A stretch of 64,000 nucleotides of DNA from NCBI RefSeq assembly GCF_004522095.1, contig NZ_SPUI01000004.1:310001-374000 (forward strand), written 5' to 3'. This stretch comes from Nocardioides sp. 503 (GTDB lineage Bacteria > Actinomycetota > Actinomycetes > Propionibacteriales > Nocardioidaceae). Position numbers and translations under genes: made by a program. This document shows, in pieces, positions 44,457 through 52,565 of the stretch (its first letter is position 1; every line of letters begins with the position of its first letter). The notes under the pieces are model-generated. The model was given only the letters and a program-made list of their open reading frames with translations, had not been told where the DNA came from and made no database searches.

Positions 44457-44960
44457 TCAGAGGTCGAAGGTGAAGAAGGGTCGGCGGCTGCAGGCGTCGG
44501 GGCTCCAGGCCTGGTCCTCGCAGACCTTCGAGTGGACGCGTCCCTTGGAGGCGTCGGCGTGGGAGGTGGAGTAGTCGTCGTTGTCGTACTGGTCGACCCA
44601 GCTGCCGCTGGTGGTGCGCGAGCTCTGGTCGGTCTTGCCGCTCTCGGTCCAGGACTCGCCGTCGGCGTCGGGCACGCGGTAGGTGTAGTTGGTCTGGGTG
44701 TAGACGCCGTCGCCGCCCTCGCGGGCGTCGCGGTAGTTGGTGTGGTTCTTCAGGAAGGTGTTCTTCGTGTAGGACGTGCCGTAGGCCATGCCCTGCGTCT
44801 TGCCGTCCTCGACGGCCTTCAACGGGCTGGAGCGGGAGTACCAGTCCTCGGAGGCGGCGTGCGCGGCCGGGACCGTCGTCACGACGAGCGCGCTGAGGGC
44901 GCCGGCCGCGAGGACCCGGACGTCGAGGAGCGAGGCGGTGGGGGAGAGGGTGCGGTTCAT
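44457..44960 (-). CDS. Small exported protein encoded inside the HTH-ABC operon
   Basis: 167 residues. Signal peptide (hydrophobic LAAGALSALVVTTVPAAHA|ASE) and a mature part of ~130 residues rich in Ser, Asp, Tyr and Thr, with repeats of an amphipathic, Tyr-rich type (YGTSYTKNTF, YTQTNYTYRV, DNDDYSTSHA) and two C-terminal cysteines (VCEDQAWSPDAC). No family recognised. ATG 44958-44960 overlaps the HTH gene stop by ATGA. Its position suggests a substrate, sensor or secreted partner of the ABC transporter. Confidence 0.75.
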   Translation of the reverse strand: MNRTLSPTASLLDVRVLAAGALSALVVTTVPAAHAASEDWYSRSSPLKAVEDGKTQGMAYGTSYTKNTFLKNHTNYRDAREGGDGVYTQTNYTYRVPDADGESWTESGKTDQSSRTTSGSWVDQYDNDDYSTSHADASKGRVHSKVCEDQAWSPDACSRRPFFTFDL

Positions 44961-45232
44961 CGGGGGGACCTGCCTTCGGAGTGGTGGTGGGGTGGTCGTG
45001 CGTCGGGGGCCTCGGGCCGCGGGGAGGCGGGGACGAGGAAGAGGAGCTCGAGGGGGACGTCGAGCGCGGCGGCGATCCGGGCGGCCAGCGCGGGGCTGCA
45101 GGCCGTCTTGTGGCCGGTGACGAGGTGGCCGACCATCGACTTGCTGCACCCGCTCTGACGGGCGAGGTCGGACAGCGAGAGCCCGCGGCGACGGATGGTC
45201 GCCGCGAGCATCTCCGGTGAGCTGAGCTGCAT
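44957..45232 (-). CDS. XRE-type helix-turn-helix regulator, first gene of the operon
   Basis: 91 residues. Cro/C1 fold over residues ~8-66 (LSLSDLARQSGCSKSMVGHL, TGHKTACSPALAARIAAALD), followed by a Pro/His/Arg-rich tail. ATG at 45230-45232. The last codon overlaps the exported-protein start by ATGA, so the regulator is coupled to the whole operon. It probably binds the repeated GTAGA motifs in the 221-nt gap that separates it from a second HTH gene. Confidence 0.85.
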   Translation of the reverse strand: MQLSSPEMLAATIRRRGLSLSDLARQSGCSKSMVGHLVTGHKTACSPALAARIAAALDVPLELLFLVPASPRPEAPDARPPHHHSEGRSPR

Positions 45233-45317
45233 GTCACTGTCCTCCGCAGCGCTTCGTCGTGGATGGCCTCTGGGTGCTCCGCATCGTGACCCGCGCCACG
45301 GACGCTGTCAATCAGGC

Positions 45318-45415
45318 GTAGAGATAGCCTCTACCCAAGGTAGACGCTATGGTCGGACCGATCCGCCGATCAGGCGCAGAACCCGCCTCCTCGGGCACAA
45401 TCGGCGGTAGACGCT
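45318..45415. promoter_or_regulatory. Repeated GTAGA motifs between two divergent HTH genes
   Basis: GTAGAG/CTCTAC (45318-45323 with 45329-45334) is a perfect 6-bp palindrome around 5 nt. The 9-mer GTAGACGCT occurs twice as direct repeats (45340-45348 and 45407-45415), the second followed by TTTT. These are candidate operators for one or both HTH regulators that flank the gap. Confidence 0.5.
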
Positions 45416-45453
45416 TTTCCTCAGCCCGATCACCGGAGGGATCCGCACAGCCC

Positions 45454-45846
45454 GTGTCCACGACGTTCTGGGAGCTCCTGCAGCACTACTGCGACGACAC
45501 CGGCGCCACCGAGGCCGCGGTGCAGCGCAAGGCGGGGCTCAACCACGGGACGTTCACCGCGTGGCGCGCCCGCGGGGTCCCGGCACTGCCGAAGGTGGAG
45601 GTCGTCGTCGCCCTGGCCGACGCCCTGAAGGTCGACTACGAGGACCTGGTGGGGGCGCTGCTCGTGAGTGCCGAGTACCTGCCCGCCCACGTGGCCCGGG
45701 CCCGCGCGGACGAGGCCGGCGGCGCGCGGCGGGCACTCGCGGCGCGACCCGGGGTCTCGCGGGGCCGGCGGCTGCGCGACGAGCAGGACGACGCCGCCAC
45801 GCGACTGCCCTCGTCCGGCCCCTCCGGCCCGCCGCCGGCCGGCTGA
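45454..45846 (+). CDS. HTH (XRE-like) regulator paired with a metallopeptidase
   Basis: 130 residues from GTG 45454 (GGAGGG lies 14 nt upstream). The N-terminal ~70 residues form a Cro/C1-like fold (TEAAVQRKAGLNHGTFTAWR, PKVEVVVALADALKVDYEDL); the rest is Arg/Ala/Pro-rich and probably disordered. An ImmA/IrrE metallopeptidase gene follows 44 nt later, the classic repressor-peptidase pairing in which the peptidase cleaves the regulator to relieve repression. Divergent from the HTH-ABC operon. Confidence 0.78.
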   Translation: MSTTFWELLQHYCDDTGATEAAVQRKAGLNHGTFTAWRARGVPALPKVEVVVALADALKVDYEDLVGALLVSAEYLPAHVARARADEAGGARRALAARPGVSRGRRLRDEQDDAATRLPSSGPSGPPPAG

Positions 45847-45876
45847 CGACGACCGACGCGTGTCGGCGGGGGCGGC

Positions 45877-45882
45877 TACGGT
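45877..45882 (+). promoter_or_regulatory. -10 element TACGGT of the ImmA/IrrE gene
   Basis: TAnnnT hexamer ending 8 nt before ATG 45891, suggesting the peptidase gene has its own leaderless promoter besides read-through from the HTH gene. Confidence 0.4.
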
Positions 45883-45890
45883 CGCGAGGC

Positions 45891-46343
45891 ATGGCAGGCA
45901 GCTGGAACCCCTGGCGGGCGCTGGCCCGGCGCCCCGACGTGACGGTGGTCTACGCCGACCCCGGTGAGGGCAACGTCGGCGTCGTCGACCTGGACGCCCG
46001 GGTGATCACCCTGTGCCCGAGCCTGCTGCAGGACGAGCGGCGCTCGACGCTGGCCCACGAGCTGGTCCACCTCGAGCGCGGGACGCCCTGCGACCCCGGC
46101 GAGGCCGAGGAGCGTGAGGTCGCGAGGCTGGCGGCGGTGCGGATCATCCCGCTCCCGGACCTGGTCGAGGCCGTGAAGTGGAGCGACGACCTCGAGGAGC
46201 AGGCCGGTGAGCTCTGGGTCGACGAGGAGACCGTGCGGGTGCGGCTGGGCCACCTCACCGGGCCCGAGCGCCAGGCGGTGGCGCGCGCCCGTGCCTGCCG
46301 GGAGGGGCAGGAGGCCGACGACGCTCCTAGGCTGAGCCGATGA
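45891..46343 (+). CDS. ImmA/IrrE-family metallo-endopeptidase
   Basis: 150 residues. Zinc motif H56-E-L-V-H60 (LAHELVHLERG) and the downstream acidic helix EAEEREVARLAAVRIIP with the third ligand are the ImmA/IrrE signature. Such peptidases cleave an XRE repressor after DNA damage or another signal (ImmA in ICEBs1, IrrE in Deinococcus). The upstream HTH gene is the likely substrate. The protein is of usual length for the compact actinobacterial version and has no fused HTH. It ends in an ATGA overlap with the epimerase gene. Confidence 0.88.
   Translation: MAGSWNPWRALARRPDVTVVYADPGEGNVGVVDLDARVITLCPSLLQDERRSTLAHELVHLERGTPCDPGEAEEREVARLAAVRIIPLPDLVEAVKWSDDLEEQAGELWVDEETVRVRLGHLTGPERQAVARARACREGQEADDAPRLSR
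46328..46333 (+). promoter_or_regulatory. -10 element TAGGCT of the AGE epimerase gene
   Basis: TAnnnT hexamer inside the ImmA gene end, 6 nt before ATG 46340. Confidence 0.4.
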
Positions 46344-47602
46344 CCCGACCGCCCGATCGCGCCACACCCGGCAGCCCGGCCCACCTCGCCGCCCAGCGAG
46401 CCGACCTCCTCCGCTTCGCCAGCGGCTCGCGCACCGAGGGCGGCTTCGGCTACCTCGACGCCGCGGGGGTCGTCGACCCGGCGCGGCCCGTGGAGCTGTG
46501 GATCACGTGCCGCATGACCCACACGTTCGCGCTCGGGCTGCTGGCCGCCGAGCCGCCGGCGCCCGGAGGTCCGGGTCCTGACGACCTCAGGTCACTCGTC
46601 GCCCACGGGGTGCGCTCCCTGCGCACGACGCTCGCGGACGACGCGCACGGAGGCTGGTTCGCGGCGGTCGGCGACGACGGGGTGGTCGACGCGAGCAAGC
46701 AGGCCTACGGTCACGCCTTCGTCGTCCTCGCGGCCGGCTCCGCCACGGCGGCGGGGATCGAGGGCGGCGCCGAGCTCCTGCAGGACGCGCTCGCCTGCCT
46801 GGACGAGCGCTTCTGGGACGACGACGAGGGCCTCGTGGTCGACACGTGGGACCGCACCTGGTCCGACCTGGACCCCTACCGCGGGGTCAACGCCAACATG
46901 CACACGGTCGAGGCGCTCCTGGCCGCCGGCGACGTCACGGGCGACCCCTCCTGGCACCGGCGCGCCGGTCGCGTGGCCGCCCGGGTCATGGCCTGGGCCG
47001 GGGACAACCAGTGGCGCATCCCCGAGCACTTCGACGAGCAGTGGCGACCGCTGCTCGAGCACCACCGCGACCACCCGGCCCATCCCTTCCAGCCCTACGG
47101 CGCGACCGTCGGCCACGGGCTGGAGTGGGCGCGGCTCATCGCCGCGGTCGACGAGACCCTGGCCGAGCAGGCGCCGGCCGGCGCGCTCGATGCCGCCGTG
47201 GCCCTGGCCGAGCGCGCCGTCGCCGACGGGTGGGCCGTCGACGGCGAGGAGGGCTTCGTCTACACGACCGACTGGCAGGGCACGCCGGTGGTGCGTGCGC
47301 GGATGCACTGGGTGGCGGCGGAGGCCGTCAACACCGCCGAGGTGCTCGACCGGCTGACCGGCGACGACCGCTGGGCCGAGCGCGCGGCCGGCTGGTGGGC
47401 CCACATCGACCGCAGCCTGGTCGACCACGAGCACGGCTCGTGGACCCACGAGCTCGACGAGCACAACCGACCGGCCGGGGAGACCTGGCCCGGCAAGCCC
47501 GACGTCTACCACGCCTACCAGGCGGCGATCCTGCCCCTGCTCCCGGTGACCCCGTCGTTCGCCTCCGCGCTGGCCGCGCAGGGTCTAGCCTCTGGCGCGT
47601 GA
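46340..47602 (+). CDS. AGE-family sugar epimerase/isomerase (N-acylglucosamine 2-epimerase, YihS-like)
   Basis: 420 residues, (alpha/alpha)6 barrel. Catalytic-type histidines are in NANMHTVEALL and VGHGLEWARL, with further conserved segments CRMTHTFALG, AYGHAFVVLA and KPDVYHAYQA, as in bacterial mannose/sulfoquinovose isomerases of the AGE superfamily. It likely interconverts a 2-epimeric aldose or ketose; the exact sugar is unknown. It overlaps ImmA upstream by ATGA and the acyltransferase gene downstream by GTGA. Confidence 0.92.
   Translation: MTRPPDRATPGSPAHLAAQRADLLRFASGSRTEGGFGYLDAAGVVDPARPVELWITCRMTHTFALGLLAAEPPAPGGPGPDDLRSLVAHGVRSLRTTLADDAHGGWFAAVGDDGVVDASKQAYGHAFVVLAAGSATAAGIEGGAELLQDALACLDERFWDDDEGLVVDTWDRTWSDLDPYRGVNANMHTVEALLAAGDVTGDPSWHRRAGRVAARVMAWAGDNQWRIPEHFDEQWRPLLEHHRDHPAHPFQPYGATVGHGLEWARLIAAVDETLAEQAPAGALDAAVALAERAVADGWAVDGEEGFVYTTDWQGTPVVRARMHWVAAEAVNTAEVLDRLTGDDRWAERAAGWWAHIDRSLVDHEHGSWTHELDEHNRPAGETWPGKPDVYHAYQAAILPLLPVTPSFASALAAQGLASGA
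47585..47590 (+). promoter_or_regulatory. -10 element TAGCCT of the acyltransferase gene
   Basis: TAnnnT hexamer ending 8 nt before GTG 47599, within the epimerase coding end. Confidence 0.4.
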
Positions 47603-48297
47603 ACCGACGCGAGCGATGGGTCAACTCCTGCGTGCACGCGGTGTGGGCGCGGATGCAGAGGGCCGGCGAGATCGTGCCGGGGACCCGCGCCGCCGAGGCG
47701 TTCGGCAGCCTGGGGGAGGGCAGCAGCATCGGCTTCCCGGCGGCCACGGTGATGGGCGCCCGGTCCATCCACATCGGCGCCCGCACGCTGGTGGGACGGC
47801 AGGTGACGCTGTCCGTGGGCTACGGGCCCGACGACGCGCGTCTCCCCGAGCGTGGCCTGGTGATCGGCGACCGTTGCGTGGTCGGGGCACGCACGAGCCT
47901 GACCGCGCACTCCTCCATCGTCATCGGTGACGACGTGTGGTTCGGGCAGGACGTCTTCGTCTCCGACGCCAGCCACGGCTACCAGGAGCTCGGGGTGCCG
48001 ATCGGGCTCCAGCTGGGCGAGCACCAGCCGGTGACGGTCGGGTCCGGGTCCTGGGTCGGCCACGGCGCGATCATCCTGCCGGGCTCCACGATCGGCCGGA
48101 ACGTCGTCGTGGCGGCCGGCTCGGTCGTGCGCGGCACGGTGGAGGACAACGCGGTGGTCGGCGGCTCGCCGATCCGGGTGCTGCGCCGCTTCGAGCCGGG
48201 GGTGGGCTGGCTGTCGGCCGCAGGGGACCTACGGCCGGTGCTGCCGGCGTTCCTGCCGCCGAAGGTGCAGGTGGGAGGCCCTCACCCGCGCGGGTGA
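47599..48297 (+). CDS. Left-handed beta-helix (hexapeptide) acyltransferase
   Basis: 232 residues. Hexapeptide repeats (IGARTLVGRQVTL, IGDRCVVGARTSL, VGSGSWVGHGAIIL, IGRNVVVAAGSVV) form a left-handed beta-helix; the catalytic-type His is in VSDASHGYQ and the NAVVGGSPIRVLR end resembles the maltose/galactoside O-acetyltransferase family. It probably acetylates a sugar or polysaccharide, perhaps made by the upstream isomerase. The GTG start overlaps the preceding stop as GTGA. Confidence 0.9.
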   Translation: MNRRERWVNSCVHAVWARMQRAGEIVPGTRAAEAFGSLGEGSSIGFPAATVMGARSIHIGARTLVGRQVTLSVGYGPDDARLPERGLVIGDRCVVGARTSLTAHSSIVIGDDVWFGQDVFVSDASHGYQELGVPIGLQLGEHQPVTVGSGSWVGHGAIILPGSTIGRNVVVAAGSVVRGTVEDNAVVGGSPIRVLRRFEPGVGWLSAAGDLRPVLPAFLPPKVQVGGPHPRG

Positions 48298-48399
48298 GAA
48301 CGCTGCCGAAACGCGGTGGCGGGGCCGAGGAGGTGACATTCTGGCCTCAGCCAGGCCTCCCGGACGCGTCGGGTGGCCGGGCCCAGAGACGAGGTACTC

Positions 48400-48789
48400 A
48401 TGGGGCCGTACCCCAGCGATCCCCCGATGGCGCTTCCCCTGGAGGTGGGCGTCGAGGAGCACGGCAGCCATCACCTGGTCCTCCTGCGCGGCGAGGTCGA
48501 CATGGGCTCGGTCGGTGCCGTCCGCACCTGCCTGCGCGAGCTCATGCTCGCTGGGCACACCGACGTGCTGGTCGACCTGCGCGGGGTCACGTTCATGGAC
48601 TCCACCGGACTGGGCATCCTGGTCGCCGCGCGCAAGCAGGCGCGGGTCTTCCGCGGGTCGCTCGGACTGGTCGCTCCCAGCCCCCCGGTCGCACGCGTGC
48701 TCTCCCTGACCTCGCTCGACCGGGTGTTCCCGTGCTTCGCGACGCTCGACGAGGCCCTCGCGCCGCAGGGCGAGCCCACGGCGTCGTAG
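48400..48789 (+). CDS. Anti-anti-sigma factor (STAS domain)
   Basis: 129 residues. Single STAS domain with the phosphorylatable serine in FMDSTGLGIL (S68). Longer N-terminus than BldG. ATG 48400 is chosen (GAGG at 48391-48394); GTG 48373 would add nine residues. It is likely the target of a PP2C phosphatase and anti-sigma kinase; the phytochrome-SpoIIE protein about 1.9 kb downstream is a candidate phosphatase. No kinase gene is in the window. Confidence 0.88.
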   Translation: MGPYPSDPPMALPLEVGVEEHGSHHLVLLRGEVDMGSVGAVRTCLRELMLAGHTDVLVDLRGVTFMDSTGLGILVAARKQARVFRGSLGLVAPSPPVARVLSLTSLDRVFPCFATLDEALAPQGEPTAS

Positions 48790-48804
48790 CCGGCCGAGGT
48801 GACC

Positions 48805-49479
48805 ATGGGTGACCACGGGCACGACGCTGCCACGACGCGCCCCGAGCCGGCCGTCCCCGGTCCGGGCGCTGCCCTGCCACCGGGCCTCCCGGTGACGCCG
48901 ACCCCGGACGACGGGCACCGGCTCAGCTCGACCCGGGTCTGGGACGAGGGCGAGCGGCCCCACGCGCCGGCGCCGGACCCCGACCGCGTCTACTCGGCGC
49001 AGGAGGCCGGGCAGGGTCAGCACCTCGTGGACGTCCACGACCACCTGCGCGCCGAGCTGGCGCAGCTGCACTCCGTCGTCGAGCAGGTCACGGCCGGCGG
49101 CATGGACCCCGGGGCGGCCCGCTCGCACGTCAACACGATGACGATGCGCCAGAACAGCTGGGCCCTGGGCGCCTACTGCCAGAGCTACTGCCGCGTGGTC
49201 ACGACGCACCACACGCTCGAGGACCAGATGATGCTCCCGCACCTGCGCCGTGCGGATCCCGCCCTGGCGCCCGTGATCGACCGGCTCGAGCTGGAGCACC
49301 GGGCCATCCACGACGTCCTGGAGGGCGTCGACCGGGCGCTGGTCGCGTTCGTCACCGAGCCGCACGGCGTCCAGCGACTCCGCGACGCGGTGGACCTGCT
49401 CACCGACACCCTGTTGTCGCACCTGTCCTACGAGGAGCGCGAGCTGGTGGAGCCCCTCGCCCGCCTGGGAATGACCTAG
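48805..49479 (+). CDS. Hemerythrin-domain protein
   Basis: 224 residues. An N-terminal ~60-residue Pro/Gly-rich region precedes a four-helix bundle with the His/Glu ligands of hemerythrin HHE domains: DVHDHLRAEL, THHTLEDQMMLPHL, LELEHRAIHDVL and HLSYEERELVEPL. HHE proteins bind a di-iron site and sense or carry O2 or NO. ATG 48805 has GAGG 6-9 nt upstream; GTG 48799 is an alternative. It lies 15 nt after the STAS gene, so it probably shares a transcript and may feed a redox signal into it. Confidence 0.85.
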   Translation: MGDHGHDAATTRPEPAVPGPGAALPPGLPVTPTPDDGHRLSSTRVWDEGERPHAPAPDPDRVYSAQEAGQGQHLVDVHDHLRAELAQLHSVVEQVTAGGMDPGAARSHVNTMTMRQNSWALGAYCQSYCRVVTTHHTLEDQMMLPHLRRADPALAPVIDRLELEHRAIHDVLEGVDRALVAFVTEPHGVQRLRDAVDLLTDTLLSHLSYEERELVEPLARLGMT

Positions 49480-49497
49480 CCCGTGGTGCGCGAGAGG

Positions 49498-50127
49498 TCA
49501 GCCCTGCGCGACGGCCTCGCGCATGGCGTCGGCGCCGAGCTCGGCGCCGTAGGCCGGCTTGTCCCGGTCGAAGCGCCGACCCTCCGCCAGCGGACCGGCG
49601 TCCACCACGTCGAACCCGAGCTCGTCGACGAGCTCGGCCACGACCTGCTTGGCCTCCTCGTCGTCACCGGCGATGGGGATCGCCCGGCGCGCGGGGTCGC
49701 CGGCGGTGGTCGCGGCGGAGACGATGTGGGCGGCCTGGATGGCGTTGAACGCCTTGACGACCCGCGAGGCCGGCAGGTGCGCGGCGAGGACCTCGCTCGG
49801 GCTCGTGCGGCCCTCGTCGATGTCCGGGACGCGGCCGTCACGCTCGAAGTAGTAGTTGTTGGTGTCGATCACGACCTTGCCTGCCAGCGGCTCGACGGGC
49901 ACCTGCTCGACGTTCTTGAACGGGATGGTGACCACGACGAGGTCACCCTCCGCCGCCGCCTCCTCGGCCGTGCCGGCCCGGGCGCGGTCGCCGAGCCGAC
50001 CGACGAGGTCGGCCAGGGTCTCCGGTCCGCGGGAGTTGCTGAGGACGACGTCGTGGCCGTTCTCCACCGCCCGCTGGGCGATCGCCGCTCCGATGTGTCC
50101 GCTGCCGATGAGTCCGATGGTGGTCAT
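49498..50127 (-). CDS. NADP(H)-dependent oxidoreductase of the F420-reductase (Fno-like) family
   Basis: 209 residues. The Rossmann loop GLIGSGHIGAAIAQ is at residues 5-18, with downstream features of the F420-dependent NADP reductase family (VVVTIPFKNVEQ; VIDTNNYY; VVKAFNAIQAAH). Members either reduce NADP+ with F420H2 or have taken on other redox tasks; the family is broad and the F420 link is uncertain. ATG 50125-50127. Divergent from the phytochrome gene (179-nt gap) and convergent with the hemerythrin gene. Confidence 0.88.
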   Translation of the reverse strand: MTTIGLIGSGHIGAAIAQRAVENGHDVVLSNSRGPETLADLVGRLGDRARAGTAEEAAAEGDLVVVTIPFKNVEQVPVEPLAGKVVIDTNNYYFERDGRVPDIDEGRTSPSEVLAAHLPASRVVKAFNAIQAAHIVSAATTAGDPARRAIPIAGDDEEAKQVVAELVDELGFDVVDAGPLAEGRRFDRDKPAYGAELGADAMREAVAQG

Positions 50128-50306
50128 GGCTGTCCCAACCGTCCAAGGGGCGAGGATCTTCCCGCACCCCCGGACGTGCGAGCGGTGCGAGGACGGTCGG
50201 GCTCATCCGGGCGGGGGTGCCGCGGCTGCACGGGCATCGAGGACACTGGACCGCGCGGCCGCCCCGGTGGCGACCGAGCGTGCACAGGAAGGCGGGACCC
50301 GCGCAG

Positions 50307-52565
50307 GTGACGATCCCACTCACGCCGCCCGGCGACCACACCCCGGCGTACGCCGCGACCGACCTCACCACCTGCGACACCGAGCCGATCCACGTGCCCG
50401 GCGCCATCCAGCCCCACGGGCTCCTGCTCGCCGTCGCCGACGAGACGCTCGAGGTCGTCATGGCCTCCGTCAACACCGGCTCGCTGCTCGGGCACGCCGC
50501 CGACGACGTCGTGGGCCGGCCGCTCACCGACGTGCTGGGTCCGCGCGCCGCCGAGCTGGTCGCAGCGCGGGCCGGCGACGGGTTCCCCGGCGAGCCGTTG
50601 GTCGTGCTGCTGGACGAGGTCGTCCTCGGCGACCTCGCCGGGCGCGAGTGCGACCTGCGGGTGCACCGCTCGGGCGAGCGGACGGTGGTGGAGGTCGAGC
50701 CGGTCGAGCGGGTCCGGGCGACGCCGATGAGCTACCAGTCGGCCCGGAGCGCGATGTCGCGCCTGGGAGCGGCGACGACGGTGACGGGCCTGGCCCGCCA
50801 GATCGCCCGCGAGGTGCGGGCGCTGAGCGGCTTCGACCGGGTGATGGTCTACCGCTTCGACGAGGAGTGGAACGGCGAGGTGGTGGCCGAGGAGCGTCGC
50901 CCCGACCTCAACCCGTTCCTGGGGCTGCACTACCCCGCCAGCGACATCCCGGCGCAGGCGCGCCGTCTCTACACCGTCAACTGGCTGCGGCTGATCGCCG
51001 ACATCTCCTACGTCCCGGTGCCCCTGACCCCGATCGTGGACCCCGGCACCGGCGCGCCGCTCGACCTGTCCCACTCGTCCCTGCGCAGCGTCTCGCCCAT
51101 CCACGTCGAGTACCTCTCCCACATGGGGGTCACGGCCTCCATGTCGGTCTCGCTCGTCGTCGAGGGCGAGCTGTGGGGCCTGGTCGCGTGCCACCACTAC
51201 TCCGGTCCGCACCGACCGCCGCAGGACGCCCGGTCGGCGGCGGAGTTCCTCGCCCAGGTCGCCTCCCCGATGATCGCCGACCGCGAGCGCGCCGACGACC
51301 GGGAGGCGGCGCTCGCCACCCAGGCGATGCTGGCCGAGATCACCGCCCGCGTCTCCGCGAGCGCCGAGGACCCCCTGGACGCGATGCTCGCGGACCCGGC
51401 CCTGCTGGGGCTGATGAACGCCACGGGGCTCGCCCTGAACTTCGACGGGGTGGTGCGCACGCTGGGGGAGGTGCCGGACGAGGAGTCGCTGCGCCGGATC
51501 GCGGGCATCATCGACCGCCCGGACCGCTACGCCATCCAGACCAGCCACCTCGGGGGCCTGGTGCCCGAGCTCGACCACCTGGCGCCGGTCGTCTCCGGAG
51601 TGCTGCGCATCGGCGCGTCCCCCGAGCGCTGGCTCATGTGGCTGCGCCCCGAGATCGAGCAGGTCGTCGACTGGGGAGGCGACCCGACCAACAAGCAGCT
51701 CGCCGCCGCCGAGGGTCCCCACGTGCGGCTCAGCCCGCGCCGCTCCTTCGAGAAGTGGCGCCAGGTCGTGCGCGGCCACAGCGAGGCCTGGAGCCACTGG
51801 GAGGTCGAGGCCGCCGACGTGCTCGGGCGGCACATCAACGGGCTGCTGCTGCTGCGCTCGCGCGAGCAGATCGCGATGGCCGAGTCGCTGCAGCGTCACG
51901 TCGTGCTCGACCACGCCCCGGACTTCGCAGGCGTCGACCTCGTGGCCAGCTACCGGCCCGCCACGACGTACCAGCTGGGCGGCGACTGGTGGGACGCCTT
52001 CGAGCTGGCGCCCGGGCGCCTGGCCCTGGTGATCGGCGACGTCGCCGGTCACGGGGTCTCGGCGGCCTCGGCGATGATGCAGCTGCGCACCGCGCTGCGC
52101 GCCTACCTCTTCGAGGGCCACCCCCCGGCCGCGTGCCTGGACCGCCTGGACCTGCTGATGGACGGGCTGCTCGACGTGCAGGTCGCCACGGCCGTGGTGG
52201 CGCTGCTCGACGTGGCGACCGGCGAGGTGGAGATCGCCAACGCCGGGCACCCCTCACCGCTGCTCGGCGCGCCCGGCGGCGCGGACGAGGTCGTCGGCGA
52301 CGTCCGTCCGCTGCTCGGCGTCGGCGAGGGGGCGGCCGAGTCGGTGCGCCTGGTCCTGCCGGCGGGCACGACGCTGCTGCTCTACACCGACGGGCTGGTC
52401 GAGCGCCGCGGCTCCGACATGGTGGAGCGCACCGACCGGCTGCGGGCGATCATCTCCGCGACGACCGCCGGGGAGCCCCTTCAGGCGATGGTCGACCGGG
52501 TGCTGGCGATGCAGGAGAGCGACGCCGACGACGACACCACGCTCCTGGCCGTACGGCGGACCTGA
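50307..52565 (+). CDS. Bacteriophytochrome with C-terminal SpoIIE (PP2C) phosphatase
   Basis: 752 residues from GTG 50307. Photosensory core: PAS domain with the biliverdin-attachment cysteine C23 in TTCDTEPI, then IPHG-like AIQPHG; GAF domain with PASDIP (D213); PHY domain with the PRRSF tongue motif at 477-481. The output domain is a SpoIIE/PP2C phosphatase: GDVAGHG at 577-583, NAGHPSPLL, LYTDGLVERR and DDDTTLLAVR carry the metal-binding Asp/Gly residues. Light sensing by biliverdin would control dephosphorylation of a STAS protein, possibly the one at 48.4 kb. The start was placed just before the conserved N-terminus. Confidence 0.94.
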   Translation: MTIPLTPPGDHTPAYAATDLTTCDTEPIHVPGAIQPHGLLLAVADETLEVVMASVNTGSLLGHAADDVVGRPLTDVLGPRAAELVAARAGDGFPGEPLVVLLDEVVLGDLAGRECDLRVHRSGERTVVEVEPVERVRATPMSYQSARSAMSRLGAATTVTGLARQIAREVRALSGFDRVMVYRFDEEWNGEVVAEERRPDLNPFLGLHYPASDIPAQARRLYTVNWLRLIADISYVPVPLTPIVDPGTGAPLDLSHSSLRSVSPIHVEYLSHMGVTASMSVSLVVEGELWGLVACHHYSGPHRPPQDARSAAEFLAQVASPMIADRERADDREAALATQAMLAEITARVSASAEDPLDAMLADPALLGLMNATGLALNFDGVVRTLGEVPDEESLRRIAGIIDRPDRYAIQTSHLGGLVPELDHLAPVVSGVLRIGASPERWLMWLRPEIEQVVDWGGDPTNKQLAAAEGPHVRLSPRRSFEKWRQVVRGHSEAWSHWEVEAADVLGRHINGLLLLRSREQIAMAESLQRHVVLDHAPDFAGVDLVASYRPATTYQLGGDWWDAFELAPGRLALVIGDVAGHGVSAASAMMQLRTALRAYLFEGHPPAACLDRLDLLMDGLLDVQVATAVVALLDVATGEVEIANAGHPSPLLGAPGGADEVVGDVRPLLGVGEGAAESVRLVLPAGTTLLLYTDGLVERRGSDMVERTDRLRAIISATTAGEPLQAMVDRVLAMQESDADDDTTLLAVRRT

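Noticed and set aside
43699..46343. HTH/ABC/ImmA region as a prophage or ICE fragment
   Set aside because: ImmA and XRE genes recall ICEBs1, but no integrase, excisionase, conjugation gene, attachment repeat or tRNA junction is nearby and base composition does not change.
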